Source: Nitrospinaceae bacterium (GTDB taxonomy: Bacteria; Nitrospinota; Nitrospinia; Nitrospinales; Nitrospinaceae). From it: a DNA stretch of 64,000 nucleotides. Below are positions 9,917 through 19,882 of the stretch, piece after piece (the first letter of the stretch is position 1; each line of letters opens with the position of its first letter). Under the pieces are notes generated by a model that saw only the letters and a program-made list of their open reading frames with translations, did no database searches and was not told the origin of the DNA. A program made the translations under genes and the position numbers. The DNA is taken from NCBI GenBank assembly GCA_028278405.1, contig JANQEK010000007.1, positions 1 to 64,000 on the forward strand. The letters are read 5' to 3'.

Positions 9917-10312
9917 TCAGGAATTCAGATTGGTTTCCGTGACGTCCCAATAAGGTTCTAGATCGTAGTAACCCAAAATGACTTGTTCCTTTTCCAGAGT
10001 CAGCGAGTGGACATCGTTGATTGAAGGAGATTGCTGGATAGAGTCTCGTCGCCAGAAGGTTTTGACTTTACCTAATTCAAGTGTTTCGTAGTGATCTTTG
10101 GGGAATAGAATAATTTTGCCTTCAGTGAATAAAAATCCTCCGATTGTCATAACCAGATATCTCGGATTATAAGATTCAGGATCCACCATCAGGCCCTGGA
10201 TACGCCCTACCAATTCATTGTTGATATCATATAAATAAAAACCGACGATACGGTTGCCCGGATACAAGCTGTAAATATTGTCGTCGATATATTTTAATGG
10301 GCTGGGAGTCAC
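9917..10312 (-). CDS. PRC-barrel domain protein
   Basis: A 131-residue soluble protein whose middle, roughly residues 18-75, fits a PRC-barrel: GNRIVGFYLYDINNELVGRI, then a loop with LMVDPESYNPRYLVM, then KIILFPKDHYETLE. PRC-barrels occur in RimM and in photosynthetic reaction centre H subunits, and stand-alone forms are common in environmental bacteria with no known role. The GTG start has GGAGA about 7 bases upstream. It is convergent with the GT9 gene only 12 bases away. No partner is evident. Confidence 0.65.
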   Translation of the reverse strand: MTPSPLKYIDDNIYSLYPGNRIVGFYLYDINNELVGRIQGLMVDPESYNPRYLVMTIGGFLFTEGKIILFPKDHYETLELGKVKTFWRRDSIQQSPSINDVHSLTLEKEQVILGYYDLEPYWDVTETNLNS

Positions 10313-10449
10313 GCAAGATCTCCAGTTTCATTTTGAGTGGGTTTGCTTTAGAATTAAAGTATAGCAGAGTTTGAATACGGTTGATATAATCTTAAAGTAA
10401 CCCTATTCAGTTTGATTATTTACATTTAAATGTATTCGTCCACGATCCT

Positions 10450-11307
10450 ATGAAAACAGCTACCCGTTACCCCCATTTCCTTTCAAAAGCCATGATTTTT
10501 GCGCTCTTAGGGCTGATTGCCGTTCAGCCCGATCCAGCGATTGCGAAAATATACAAGTACAAAGATGAGCAGGGGAGGACTCATTTCACCGACGACGCCA
10601 GTAAAATTCCTTTGCGTTATAGAAAAAAAGGAACCGTGAAAAAATTTCGGGAAGTGAACGAACCAAGTCTCAGTTCTCAAGTCGAAAGCGAGCCGAGTAA
10701 AAAGGACGACAGTAAAGATAAAGGGGATGGGATACTCAGTGCCAAGGAAATCGTGTTGGTCAATAGAACGATGCAGGTTTTTGATGCCGGGGTGGCCTTG
10801 GGCGAACAGTATAAAAATGCCCAGCCCAATTTTTCCAATGGCATTAGAGCTGTCAACGCTATTCAAGCAGGTCTTGCTTTGAAAGAAAGTCTGGCAAACG
10901 ATTTGGAGGGGACCAAGGTTCCTGAACTGCAGGCAGCATTGGGATTTTTAAAACAAAGTATCTCTGTGGACAAGCAAACCCAATCGATCGGGGCCGGATT
11001 GAAAAGACGCATTGTCGGTATTTATAGTCGGTTGATTAGCGAAGGAGAACAGCAAGCCGAATTGATCAAGAAACTGGAGAAAGCGTTAAAAACCTCTGAA
11101 AAGAAAAAGGCGGAAGCTGCAAAGAAAAAAGAAGAAGAAGCAAAAAAGAAGGAAGAAGAAGCCAGACGGGAAGCAGAAGAAGCTAGAAGGAAGGCCGAAG
11201 AAGAGGCGGCAAAAGAGAAAGCAGAGAAAGAAGCCAAGCAAGCCGCAGAAAAAGCTGAAAAGAAGAAAAAAGAAGGGCCCAACTGGAAAATATTAGAGTT
11301 GGAATAA
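10450..11307 (+). CDS. Secreted DUF4124 protein with charged coiled-coil tail
   Basis: A 285-residue exported protein. A signal peptide covers residues 1-32 (hydrophobic MIFALLGLIAVQP, cleavage near AIA). A DUF4124 motif follows (IYKYKDEQGRTHFTDDASKI), a small domain common in periplasmic proteins of proteobacteria. A middle helical region of about 90 residues precedes residues 205-275, which are a continuous Glu/Lys/Ala run typical of an extended single alpha-helix or coiled coil. The combination resembles TolA-like periplasmic spacers, but there is no membrane anchor beyond the signal peptide. Function unknown. Confidence 0.8.
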   Translation: MKTATRYPHFLSKAMIFALLGLIAVQPDPAIAKIYKYKDEQGRTHFTDDASKIPLRYRKKGTVKKFREVNEPSLSSQVESEPSKKDDSKDKGDGILSAKEIVLVNRTMQVFDAGVALGEQYKNAQPNFSNGIRAVNAIQAGLALKESLANDLEGTKVPELQAALGFLKQSISVDKQTQSIGAGLKRRIVGIYSRLISEGEQQAELIKKLEKALKTSEKKKAEAAKKKEEEAKKKEEEARREAEEARRKAEEEAAKEKAEKEAKQAAEKAEKKKKEGPNWKILELE

Positions 11308-11449
11308 TAAATCAGTAAAACAATCAATTTCCATTTCACCCGATCGAATCCTCACTTTGTCAGACAATCGCCATGGGAGATTTTCCTTTCATGGATCATA
11401 ACCTTTACAAACCGGTTTACCGTACACACTTCAAATAAATCTGTTCCAT

Positions 11450-12808
11450 ATGGATCGTATTGAGCAGTTTTTTGCAGATTTCAGCACGATACTCTGGGGT
11501 CCCTGGTTGTTGATTTTACTGGTGGGAACCGGGGTCTGGCTGACGGTTCAGTTGCGGGGTATCCAGTTTCGGTTGCTTCCCTATGCATTGCGGCTCACTT
11601 TCTCCAGAGAGCGGGAAGGCGAGGGAGATGTTTCTCATTTTGGAGCATTGATGATCGCATTGGCGGCGACCATTGGCAGTGGGAATATCGCCGGCGTAGC
11701 CACCGCGGTTACCTTGGGTGGTCCCGGTGCAGTGGTATGGATGTGGATAGCGGCCTTGTTCGGTATGGCCACCAAATATGCCGAAGGCTTTCTCGCTGTG
11801 CGCTACCGGCAAGTCAACCATAAGGGAGAGATTTCCGGTGGCCCCATGTACTATTTGGAAACCGGGTTGGGGTGGAAATGGCTTGGCTTATGTTTCGCAG
11901 TGTTTGGTGCATTGGCAGCTTTTGGCATTGGCAATATGGTTCAGGCCAATACCACATCCGAAGCCTTGACAGAGGTTTTACCCATCAACAAAGAAACGGT
12001 TGGAGTCATCCTGGCCATCTTTACTGGATTGGTCATATTGGGAGGCATCCAGCGCATTTCCGATGTTGTTTCTTTTTTCGTTCCCCTCATGGTGTTGTTG
12101 TATTTTACGGGATCCCTGGTGATCATTCTCGGACACCTCGCGGAATTACCGGCAGGCCTTGCGCTGCTGTTTAAGCAGGCGATGAATGACACTGCAGCCA
12201 GCGGCGGGTTTGCTGGAGCGACACTGGCTCAAGCTATTCGGTTCGGCGTGGAGCGAGGATTGTTCTCGAATGAATCCGGCCTGGGGAGCGCTCCCATCGT
12301 AGCCGCTGCAGCGAAGACCAATCAACCCGCCAAGCAGGCGTTGGTCTCCATGACCGGAACGTTTCTCGATACTATCATTGTGTGTTCGCTCACCGGTCTC
12401 GTGCTTGCCGTCACAGGTGTCTGGAACTCGGGGAAAACCGGTGTTGAGTTGACTCTTCAAGCTTTCAATGCCGGATTGCCCGGAGAGTGGGGACAATGGG
12501 TTGTGACTCTGGGGGTGGTCACGTTTGCATTTTCCACCATCCTGGGCTGGTGTTACTACGGCGAAAAATGTTTTGAATATCTGGTGGGCGAACGATACGT
12601 TCTTTTTTATAGGATGATCTGGGTGGGATTCGTCTATGTCGGCGCGGTGAAAGAATTACGATTTGTATGGGATTTTTCAGGAGCCATGAATGCGTTGATG
12701 GCCATTCCCAATCTCATTGCATTGCTGGCGTTGAGCCGCCTCATCGCCCGGGAGACCAAAGAGTTTGAAACAGGAATCCATGAAGGAACGATTCATCGAT
12801 TCGATTAG
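11450..12808 (+). CDS. Sodium:alanine symporter family (AGCS) transporter
   Basis: A 452-residue inner-membrane symporter of the alanine or glycine:cation symporter family. The family signature GSGNIAGVATAVTLGGPGAV (near residue 75) and ESGLGSAPIVAAAAKTNQP (about 275) are clear, and about 10 hydrophobic segments are present. It would import alanine or glycine with sodium. An ATG start was chosen; there is no strong Shine-Dalgarno. It is convergent with the following GT2 gene (11 bases apart). There is no regulator beside it. Substrate choice between alanine, glycine and glutamine is not resolvable here. Confidence 0.93.
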   Translation: MDRIEQFFADFSTILWGPWLLILLVGTGVWLTVQLRGIQFRLLPYALRLTFSREREGEGDVSHFGALMIALAATIGSGNIAGVATAVTLGGPGAVVWMWIAALFGMATKYAEGFLAVRYRQVNHKGEISGGPMYYLETGLGWKWLGLCFAVFGALAAFGIGNMVQANTTSEALTEVLPINKETVGVILAIFTGLVILGGIQRISDVVSFFVPLMVLLYFTGSLVIILGHLAELPAGLALLFKQAMNDTAASGGFAGATLAQAIRFGVERGLFSNESGLGSAPIVAAAAKTNQPAKQALVSMTGTFLDTIIVCSLTGLVLAVTGVWNSGKTGVELTLQAFNAGLPGEWGQWVVTLGVVTFAFSTILGWCYYGEKCFEYLVGERYVLFYRMIWVGFVYVGAVKELRFVWDFSGAMNALMAIPNLIALLALSRLIARETKEFETGIHEGTIHRFD

Positions 12809-12819
12809 AATATTCGGGA

Positions 12820-13515
12820 TTAATCAAAAAAACGAAAGCGAATGATAAACCAGATCGCTGCTACGCCATCTTTCCACCCAATTTTCTTCCCCTCCGCATA
12901 ATCCCGACCGCTGTATGAGATGGGCACCTCGTAGATTCTGAATTTTTTCCGGGAGACCTTGCTGGTGAACTCCGGTTCGAATCCGAACCGGTCACACTTC
13001 AAAGTGATGGAATCGAGGACTTTCCGGGTGAAAACCTTGTAACAGGTTTCCATATCCGTCAGGTTTAAATTGGTCAACATGTTGGACAACAGGGTCAGGG
13101 CCATGTTGCCGACATAATGCCAGAAAAAGAGAACCCGGTGGGGACCCCCCAGAAATCGCGAGCCGTAAACGACATCGGCTCGTCCATCCAGGATCGGTTC
13201 CAGGAGCTTGCCGTAATCCCTGGGATCATATTCCAGGTCCGCATCCTGAATAATAATGATATCCCCTGTAGTGTGGGCAAATCCGGTACGCAATGCTGCG
13301 CCTTTGCCCTGGTTGTGCGGGTGTATCAACACGGTATACCCCTGCTTATTTTTATAGTTCTCGATTATTTCCCGCGTACCGTCAGTGGAGCAATCGTCCA
13401 CCAGAACGATCTCTTTTTCGTAGTCGACTGCTTCCACGCGGGCCAACAGGGTGTCGAGGGTATTCTTCTCGTTATAAACAGGGATGACAATTGAAAGCTT
13501 CACGGGTACCGTCAA
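12820..13515 (-). CDS. Glycosyltransferase family 2 (dolichol-phosphate mannosyltransferase-like)
   Basis: A 231-residue single-domain GT-A enzyme: [17 protein letters not shown] at the start, [13 protein letters not shown], the DXD-type [15 protein letters not shown] and VYGSRFLGG. It lacks C-terminal membrane helices, so it resembles the soluble DPM1-like class that loads a sugar onto a polyprenyl phosphate. It is read on the minus strand after the Gx-transporter gene with a 98-base gap. Acceptor and sugar are unknown. Confidence 0.88.
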   Translation of the reverse strand: MTVPVKLSIVIPVYNEKNTLDTLLARVEAVDYEKEIVLVDDCSTDGTREIIENYKNKQGYTVLIHPHNQGKGAALRTGFAHTTGDIIIIQDADLEYDPRDYGKLLEPILDGRADVVYGSRFLGGPHRVLFFWHYVGNMALTLLSNMLTNLNLTDMETCYKVFTRKVLDSITLKCDRFGFEPEFTSKVSRKKFRIYEVPISYSGRDYAEGKKIGWKDGVAAIWFIIRFRFFD

Positions 13516-13613
13516 AGTTCGTTCAACGTTGAATATCTAAACCAGGCTAGAAAATTAGTGTAAAGGAAAAATCTGGGGAAGTCTAAAACATTGTGAGCGG
13601 AAGTGCCCGGGGC

Positions 13614-14138
13614 CTAAAAGGGTATTCCTGCGTTCGATAAGTGTCGTGTGATATTGTTTGCCAGCAGTCCGGTGAGAACTCCGGAGACGAGGGAAAAGGT
13701 AAGAAACACCGGCAACAAATTAAAAAATACACTTTGGTGGATGAATAAAAAGAAGACGCACACAAATATAGTGGTGGTGTGTGCATAAGCGGTTGCCACA
13801 CTGATTCCCACCAGGCTGAAAACCTGACCTCTCTCTCGGTACAACAAGCCCATAATGCACACCGAAGCCAATCCTCCGGCCAGGCTCAGAAAAAAAGTTG
13901 GGCTGAGAAACGTCCCACCCAATACGGATCCCAGCAAAACACGCAGCAAAGTGACCTCCAATGCTGCCCGGAATCCGAGAAACACCAGGGCAATCAGAGC
14001 CATAATGTTGGCCAGCCCCAGCTTAACCCAAGGGGTGGGCAGGGGAAGGAGCGCTTCAAGCCGATGCAACACGACTCCCAGTCCGACCAGAAGGGCGATG
14101 ATCGCCATACGCCTGTGCGAGTTTTGAATCCGGTCCAA
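13614..14138 (-). CDS. Gx transporter family protein (Hpre_diP_synt_I type)
   Basis: A hydrophobic protein of about 174 residues with five or six membrane segments. The stretch PTPWVKLGLANIMALIALV and the following LLRVLLGSVLGGTFLSPTF match the family once called heptaprenyl diphosphate synthase component I, now regarded as Gx/ECF-like transport proteins. Its usual partner, a small NusG-II-domain secreted protein, is not adjacent. The longest frame starts with TTG at 14138; the ATG at 14108 (MAIIALLVGLG) is a credible alternative. It lies 29 bases after clpC on the same strand, so the two are probably co-transcribed. Confidence 0.75.
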   Translation of the reverse strand: MDRIQNSHRRMAIIALLVGLGVVLHRLEALLPLPTPWVKLGLANIMALIALVFLGFRAALEVTLLRVLLGSVLGGTFLSPTFFLSLAGGLASVCIMGLLYRERGQVFSLVGISVATAYAHTTTIFVCVFFLFIHQSVFFNLLPVFLTFSLVSGVLTGLLANNITRHLSNAGIPF

Positions 14139-14167
14139 AATAGTTTCTTTAGCTTGGGTGAATTTAT

Positions 14168-16621
14168 CTATTTGATGGTAAAAACGTAATCTTTCTTTTT
14201 AAAATCCACATGAATCGTATCTCCGTGTTTGAATTCGCCGTTGATGATTCGCATGGAAATGGCATTTTCGATTTTGTCTTCAATCAACCGGCGCAGGGGG
14301 CGAGCCCCGTACATTTCACTGAAACCTTCTTTGGCCAACTCGTCCTTCACCTTGTTTGTGATCTCCAGGGTGATATTACTTTCATTCAGACGTTGAGCTA
14401 GATTGTTCAGCATTAAGTCGGCGATCTGCCGTACCTGATCCGGTTCCAGTTTATGGAACACGATAAGGTCGTCCAGACGGTTGATGAATTCCGGTTTGAA
14501 CAGTTTCTGGACTTCGCTCAATACCATGGAACGCACTTGATTATAATCTTTAGACGCATCTTCCACGACGGCAAAACCAATCCCTTTAGTTTTACCTTCA
14601 GTGATGGACTGTGTTCCAATATTGGATGTTCCGATAATGATGGCGTTTTTAAAACTGGTAACCCGTCCATGGGCATCGGTCAGTCGCCCGTCGTCAAGCA
14701 ATTGCAAAAGAATATTGAACACGTCCGGGTGCGCTTTCTCCAGCTCGTCGAGCAGAATAACCGAATAGGGGTGTCGCCGTACCTTCTCGGTCAGTTGCCC
14801 GCCTTCATCGTAACCGACATAGCCGGGCGGCGAGCCGATGATCTTGGACACCGAGTGTTTTTCCATGTACTCGGACATGTCAAGCCGGATCAAGCGGTTC
14901 TCGTCATCCAGTAAAAATTCTGCCAGCGCTTTGGCTAATTCGGTTTTGCCCACACCGGTCGGGCCGAGGAACAGGAACGAACCGATAGGCCGGTCTTTGT
15001 CCTTGAGGCCGGCACGATTGCGCCGAATGGCGTTGCTGATGGCGACAATGGCATTGTCCTGCCCGATGACGCGCTTGTGCAGGTTTTCTTCCATATTCAT
15101 CAGTTTGGCGGTTTCCGTTTCACGGATCTTGTTGACTGGAATACCGGTCCACGTGGCCACCACATTAGCGATGTCCTCCTCTGTTACGGAATGATCGACC
15201 TTACCCAACTCCATATTCCAGTTCTCTTTTTCAGCTGACAGTTTTTTATCGATTTCCAGAACATCCTGGCGCAGCTGAGCGACTTTCTCGAAATCCTGTG
15301 CATCGAAAGCTTCCTTTTGTTTTTTGATGATCTCGTTTCGGTCCTTTTCCAATTGCTGAATTTCAGGCGGTACATAGATCAAAGCCAGGTGTTTTTGGGC
15401 ACCCGCCTCATCCAGTAAATCGACTGCTTTGTCCGGAAGCGCCCGGTCATAAATATGCTTTTCCGACAGCTTGGCCGCCGCACGGATCGCCTCTTCCTGA
15501 AATTGTATGGAATGGTGTTTTTCGTATTTGGATTTGAGGCCTTCCAGCATGGATACGGTTTCGTCGACTGAAGGTTCATCGACCAGTATCGGTTGAAACC
15601 GGCGGGCAAGAGCCTTGTCTTCTTCGATGCTTTTCTTGTAATCGTCCAGAGTCGTGGCTCCGATGCATTGCAGTTGTCCTTTGGAAAGCGCAGCCTTCAG
15701 CATGTTGGAAGCATCGACGCCCCCAGCACCCGCACCGGCGCTTACGATGGTATGCAGCTCGTCAATGAACAAAATGATGCTGCCGTGTGCGCTGGTGACT
15801 TCATCCTTTACGGCCTTCATGCGTTCTTCAAATTCACCGCGCATTTTGGCACCGGCGATGATCTCGGACATTTCCAGAACCTTGACCCGTTTGTTCAACA
15901 GGGAATTCGGCACTTCGGCTTTGACGATTTTTTGTGCCAGCCCTTCGACGATGACCGTTTTACCCACCCCCGGCTCACCGATCAATACGGGATTGTTCTT
16001 CTTGCGCCGTGAAAGAATCTGGATAATACGATGAATTTCTTTCTCACGACCGATAACCGGGTCAAGCTCCCCACGGCGCGCCATGTCGGTGAGATCGGTG
16101 GTGTATTGACTGAGCACATCCATCTTGCCTTCACCGTCTTTTTCATCGATGTTGATCCCGCCTCGCATGATTTCCAGGTCTTCTTTAACCTTGGGATATT
16201 TCAATCCAAATTCCTGAAGGATATCAGCGGTGCGCCCTACTCGAGGATCAAACATCGCCAGGAACATGGCGCCGACACTGACATAGCGGTCACCCAGCTT
16301 TTTTGCTTCGTCCAGGGCAATCTCGAACAGGGATTCCGTTTCCTTGGCGAGTTGGATATGTTGAATCTCCTGCCCTTCGTGTTTGGCCTCGCTGTCCTGC
16401 AACTCGAACAGGCGGTCCAGAATTTTTCGTGTCAGCTTTTTGTCTTCGGGATAATAGGTTTCCAACAGCTTGGCAATTCGCGAATCCTGTTGTTCCAGCA
16501 GGCCGATCAGAATAAATTCCGGGGTCAGGAGCGTTTGGCGAAGATTGACCATTTCCATCGTCCCAACATTCAGGGCTTCGATGACTTTATCTGTGAGTTG
16601 TCTCAAGTGTTGCTGCAACAT
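14168..16621 (-). CDS. clpC: ATP-dependent Clp protease ATP-binding subunit ClpC
   Basis: An 817-residue Hsp100 unfoldase with two AAA+ modules. The Clp-N double repeat covers about 1-150. Module 1 has Walker A GEPGVGKT at 215-222 and [11 protein letters not shown]. The middle domain (about 420-470) is short and contains a UVR-like [19 protein letters not shown], which separates ClpC from ClpB with its long M domain. Module 2 has [35 protein letters not shown] and the C-terminal [16 protein letters not shown]. It should feed ClpP, which is not in this window. It follows the deacetylase-fold gene by 21 bases and probably shares its transcript. Confidence 0.93.
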   Translation of the reverse strand: MLQQHLRQLTDKVIEALNVGTMEMVNLRQTLLTPEFILIGLLEQQDSRIAKLLETYYPEDKKLTRKILDRLFELQDSEAKHEGQEIQHIQLAKETESLFEIALDEAKKLGDRYVSVGAMFLAMFDPRVGRTADILQEFGLKYPKVKEDLEIMRGGINIDEKDGEGKMDVLSQYTTDLTDMARRGELDPVIGREKEIHRIIQILSRRKKNNPVLIGEPGVGKTVIVEGLAQKIVKAEVPNSLLNKRVKVLEMSEIIAGAKMRGEFEERMKAVKDEVTSAHGSIILFIDELHTIVSAGAGAGGVDASNMLKAALSKGQLQCIGATTLDDYKKSIEEDKALARRFQPILVDEPSVDETVSMLEGLKSKYEKHHSIQFQEEAIRAAAKLSEKHIYDRALPDKAVDLLDEAGAQKHLALIYVPPEIQQLEKDRNEIIKKQKEAFDAQDFEKVAQLRQDVLEIDKKLSAEKENWNMELGKVDHSVTEEDIANVVATWTGIPVNKIRETETAKLMNMEENLHKRVIGQDNAIVAISNAIRRNRAGLKDKDRPIGSFLFLGPTGVGKTELAKALAEFLLDDENRLIRLDMSEYMEKHSVSKIIGSPPGYVGYDEGGQLTEKVRRHPYSVILLDELEKAHPDVFNILLQLLDDGRLTDAHGRVTSFKNAIIIGTSNIGTQSITEGKTKGIGFAVVEDASKDYNQVRSMVLSEVQKLFKPEFINRLDDLIVFHKLEPDQVRQIADLMLNNLAQRLNESNITLEITNKVKDELAKEGFSEMYGARPLRRLIEDKIENAISMRIINGEFKHGDTIHVDFKKKDYVFTIK

Positions 16622-16642
16622 GGTAAAATTACTTCCTAAAAA

Positions 16643-17578
16643 TTATGACAATAAGCGTTTCAGATGCGTATATACCGAGTCGGCCAGTGCATCGGGATCA
16701 TAGCCACCCTCCAGCATGGAGATCAGCCGTCCCTCGCAGATTTCACCTGCAGCGGCAACGATCAATTCGGTCATGGCTCCATAACATTCGGTGGAGATCT
16801 CCATTTGCGCCAGCGGGTCGTTGGCGTGGGCGTCAAATCCGGCGGATATTATAATGAGATCCGGTTTGAATCGGATCATTTCCGGGATGAGCTTGTCCTT
16901 GACCAGAGTCAGGTAATCTTCGTCGCGGGAAAAGGCGCGAAGAGGAAAATTAAGCGTGGTGCCCAGGCCGTCGCCGGTTCCGGTTTCTTCTGCGGCGCCG
17001 GTTCCAGGATAAAATGGATATTGATGAGCGCTGCTGTAATAAACGTTGCTCTTGTCATAAAACGAATGCTGCGTGCCGTTGCCGTGGTGCACGTCCCAGT
17101 CGAAAATAAACACGCGGTCGAGGCCTTTTTTCTCGATGGCGTAATCGGCGGCGATAGCGACATTGTTGAACAGGCAGAATCCCATGGACCGGTCATGCTC
17201 GGCATGATGGCCCGGCGGGCGCACGGCGCAAAACACGTTGTCGCAGGTGCCGTCCAATACCAGGTCCACCGCCTTCAACCCGGCTCCGGTGCTGAGCAGT
17301 GCGGCATCATAAGACCGGCTGCAGACCGAAGTATCGGCGTCCAGACTAGTGGCGCCATCTTCGCATTTACGCTGCACGGATTCGGCATAACCCGCAGCGT
17401 GGTTCAGACCGATCTCATCCAAAGTAGCGGGACGCGGTTCGTGCCGCTGCAAGTGAGAGTCGATATCGGAATCTTTCAGGTGATTTTCTATTGCTACCAG
17501 CCGTCCATAATTTTCCGGATGCTGGCCTGTATCGTGTTCCAGGTATAATGGGTGATAGATGTAACCTGTTTTATTCAT
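16643..17578 (-). CDS. Histone-deacetylase-fold protein (AcuC/HdaH type)
   Basis: A zinc-dependent deacetylase-superfamily enzyme of about 311 residues. Visible motifs are the HH pair in RPPGHHAEHDRSMGFC, the zinc ligands in FDWDVHHGNGTQ, SAHQYPFYPGTGA and the third ligand in IISAGFDAHANDPLA, and the C-terminal LEGGYDPDALADS. The catalytic set is complete. Bacterial members act on acetylpolyamines, acetyl-lysine proteins or acetoin-linked substrates; which one applies here is not evident. I prefer the ATG at 17578 (MNKTGYIYHPLYLEHDTGQH); a GTG at 17611 would add 11 residues. It is divergent from queG. Confidence 0.88.
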   Translation of the reverse strand: MNKTGYIYHPLYLEHDTGQHPENYGRLVAIENHLKDSDIDSHLQRHEPRPATLDEIGLNHAAGYAESVQRKCEDGATSLDADTSVCSRSYDAALLSTGAGLKAVDLVLDGTCDNVFCAVRPPGHHAEHDRSMGFCLFNNVAIAADYAIEKKGLDRVFIFDWDVHHGNGTQHSFYDKSNVYYSSAHQYPFYPGTGAAEETGTGDGLGTTLNFPLRAFSRDEDYLTLVKDKLIPEMIRFKPDLIIISAGFDAHANDPLAQMEISTECYGAMTELIVAAAGEICEGRLISMLEGGYDPDALADSVYTHLKRLLS

Positions 17579-17649
17579 TAGAGTTGGCCTGTTAAGGTGC
17601 TGAATGGGCACCCTACCAGAGTCCCCTGTTCATATCAATAATATTGCAA

Positions 17650-18780
17650 ATGGCTGAAAGCAAGGACATCCGGGAAAAACTGGAGAAAATCCGCCGCAAG
17701 GCTCTGGAGTTGGGATTCGAAGGGTTTGGCGTGGCTCCGCCCGATGTGGCGCAGGCCGGGGATTGGTTCCGGCAGTGGCTGGCCCAGAATTTCGACGGGG
17801 AGATGCAGTACATGAAGCGGGGCGAGGCGAAGCGGCTGGACCTTGATCTGGTCCTTCCCGGTGTAAAGAGCGTGATCTGCCTCAGCACTTCATACTTCAC
17901 CGCGCCCCGGACCCTGGAATTCCTGGAACGACCGGAAACCGGAGATATCTCAAACTACGCCCGGAATATGGATTACCATGATCTCATCCAGCCCCGCTTG
18001 CGGGAACTGGAAGCTTGTCTGGCCGAAGTATTTCCCGGTTGCCGGTCCAAGAGTTATGTTGATACCGGCCCTATCCTCGAGAAACCCCTGGCCGAGAAAG
18101 CCGGATTGGGGTGGATCGGCAAGCACACCAACCTGCTTACCGAGGGAGTCGGATCCTACTATTTTCTCTCGGAAATTCTGGTGGATCAGGTTCTGCCGCC
18201 CTCGGAACCGGCAGAAGATCATTGCGGGACCTGCACCGCCTGCATCGATATCTGTCCGACCGGGGCGATTGTGGCTCCCTATGTTCTCGACTCTCGCAAG
18301 TGTATCTCCTATCTGACGATCGAGTTGAGAGGTGAAATTCCCCGTGAATATCGCAAAGCCCTGGGCAACCGAATCTACGGGTGCGACGACTGCCAAATCG
18401 TCTGCCCCTGGAATTCCTACGCGGTAACCACGGAGGAGCCGGCATTTCAGGAGCGGGAGGGGGTTAAAGGATTGATCGAATTGATGCAGTTGAATGAGGA
18501 GGGTTTCCGCTCACGGTTCCGGAAAAGCCCGGTAAAGCGCATCAAACGGCGGGGTCTGCTCAGAAATGTTGCTGTCGCTTTGGGCAATTCCGGGCAAACT
18601 GAGGCGGTTCCGGCGCTCTCTCAGGCGCTCGCCGACCCGGAACCTCTGATTCGCTCCCACGCTGTTTGGGCCCTCGGTGAACTGCTGGGGAAAAAGGCCC
18701 TGGAAGTGGTTGAACTCCGCCTTTCAGGGGAGTCGGACGGCTCTGTTTTAAATGAGGTGGAGCGGTTAAAAACGGTTTGA
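17650..18780 (+). CDS. queG: Epoxyqueuosine reductase QueG
   Basis: Cobalamin- and iron-sulfur-dependent enzyme of the last step of queuosine tRNA modification, about 376 residues. The N-terminal cobalamin-binding region has GFEGFGVAPPD and DGEMQYMKR. Two 4Fe-4S ligand groups follow, CGTCTACIDICPTGAI and CDDCQIVCPW. The last about 80 residues form HEAT-like repeats (ALGNSGQTEAVPALSQAL, LIRSHAVWALGELLG), as in QueG structures. ATG at 17650 was preferred to a TTG two codons earlier. Queuosine enzymes QueA/Tgt are not adjacent. Confidence 0.95.
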   Translation: MAESKDIREKLEKIRRKALELGFEGFGVAPPDVAQAGDWFRQWLAQNFDGEMQYMKRGEAKRLDLDLVLPGVKSVICLSTSYFTAPRTLEFLERPETGDISNYARNMDYHDLIQPRLRELEACLAEVFPGCRSKSYVDTGPILEKPLAEKAGLGWIGKHTNLLTEGVGSYYFLSEILVDQVLPPSEPAEDHCGTCTACIDICPTGAIVAPYVLDSRKCISYLTIELRGEIPREYRKALGNRIYGCDDCQIVCPWNSYAVTTEEPAFQEREGVKGLIELMQLNEEGFRSRFRKSPVKRIKRRGLLRNVAVALGNSGQTEAVPALSQALADPEPLIRSHAVWALGELLGKKALEVVELRLSGESDGSVLNEVERLKTV

Positions 18781-18841
18781 TATTGGCAGGTTGCCCGGCC
18801 TATAATCAAAATCTTTGAATTTAAATCAACAAGGCGGTCGA

Positions 18842-19882
18842 ATGGATAAAAACGGAGATTTCCGGTTTCTGAAGGCGCTCCGGGGCGAGCCGGTGGACTG
18901 CACCCCGGTCTGGTTCATGCGTCAGGCAGGACGATACATGAAGGTCTACCGGGACCTCAAGGAAAAGCATAGCTTTCTCGAACTGTGCAGAACGCCGGAA
19001 CTGGCCTGCGAAGTCACCCTGCAACCCCTCGAAGTGCTGGGAGTTGATGCCGCCATCATTTTTGCGGATATTCTTCTGCCGCTGGAACCGATGGGTACGG
19101 GTCTCGAATTTACCGCAGGGGACGGGCCCTCGATTCCACGACCGGTGCGTACCCGTAAGGATGTGGAAGCGTTGAAGCCGGTGAACTCTGAGGAGCAGCT
19201 GGGTTATGTCGGCGAGGCCATCAAGATGGTGCGTGGAGAGATTTCCAAGAAAATGCCGCTGGTCGGGTTTTCCGCCGCGCCGTTCACGCTCGCCAGTTAT
19301 ATGGTGGAAGGCGGCAAGTCCAAAGACTTCACGACCACCAAACTGATGATGTACGACGAATCAGATATCTGGTCACAGTTGATGACCAAGGTGGCGGATG
19401 TTCTGGTCGACTACCTTAAAATGCAGGTTCGGGCCGGAGCGCAAGCCTTGCAGATTTTTGACAGCTGGGTCGGGTGCCTGAGTCCCGGTGACTATCAGAA
19501 TTATATTCTGCCTCACACCCGTCGGGTGTTTGAGGGTTTGAAGGATGCGGGTGTTCCGGTGATCAACTTCAGTACCGGCACCTCCAGCATGCTGCCGCAA
19601 ATTCGTGAAGCGGGAGGGGATGCCATGGGATTCGACTGGCGCATTCATCTCGATGAGGCTTGGCGGCAGATCGGACACGACACGCCGATTCAAGGCAACC
19701 TCGATCCCAATATCCTGTTTGCGCCGATACCGGTCATCAGAGAAAAAGTACATGACGTTTTGCGCCGTGCCGAAGGACGGCCCGGACACGTGTTCAATCT
19801 TGGTCACGGCATCCTGCAACACACGCCGGTGGATCATGTCAAAGCGGTCGTCGACATGGTTCATGAGTATCAATTCAAATGA
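18842..19882 (+). CDS. hemE: Uroporphyrinogen decarboxylase
   Basis: Heme pathway enzyme that converts uroporphyrinogen III to coproporphyrinogen III. The N-terminal signature PVWFMRQAGRYMKVYRDL, the catalytic FADILLPLEPMG and the C-terminal NLGHGILQHTPVDHVK are all present. I place the start at ATG 18842, preceded by AAGGCGG, rather than a TTG at 18815; the protein is then 346 residues, the usual size. Its TGA overlaps the hemH ATG by four bases (ATGA), so the two heme enzymes are translationally coupled. Confidence 0.96.
   Translation: MDKNGDFRFLKALRGEPVDCTPVWFMRQAGRYMKVYRDLKEKHSFLELCRTPELACEVTLQPLEVLGVDAAIIFADILLPLEPMGTGLEFTAGDGPSIPRPVRTRKDVEALKPVNSEEQLGYVGEAIKMVRGEISKKMPLVGFSAAPFTLASYMVEGGKSKDFTTTKLMMYDESDIWSQLMTKVADVLVDYLKMQVRAGAQALQIFDSWVGCLSPGDYQNYILPHTRRVFEGLKDAGVPVINFSTGTSSMLPQIREAGGDAMGFDWRIHLDEAWRQIGHDTPIQGNLDPNILFAPIPVIREKVHDVLRRAEGRPGHVFNLGHGILQHTPVDHVKAVVDMVHEYQFK

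Noticed and set aside
11100-11275. A-rich repetitive DNA
   Set aside because: It is coding for the charged helix of the DUF4124 protein; irregular codons show it is not a microsatellite or CRISPR-like array.
12971-12991. tRNA T-arm lookalike (CCGGTTCGAATCCGAACCGG, an 8-base stem with a 4-base loop)
   Set aside because: It lies inside the GT2 coding sequence, encoding DRFGFEPEF in a conserved part of the protein, and no acceptor, D or anticodon stems surround it.
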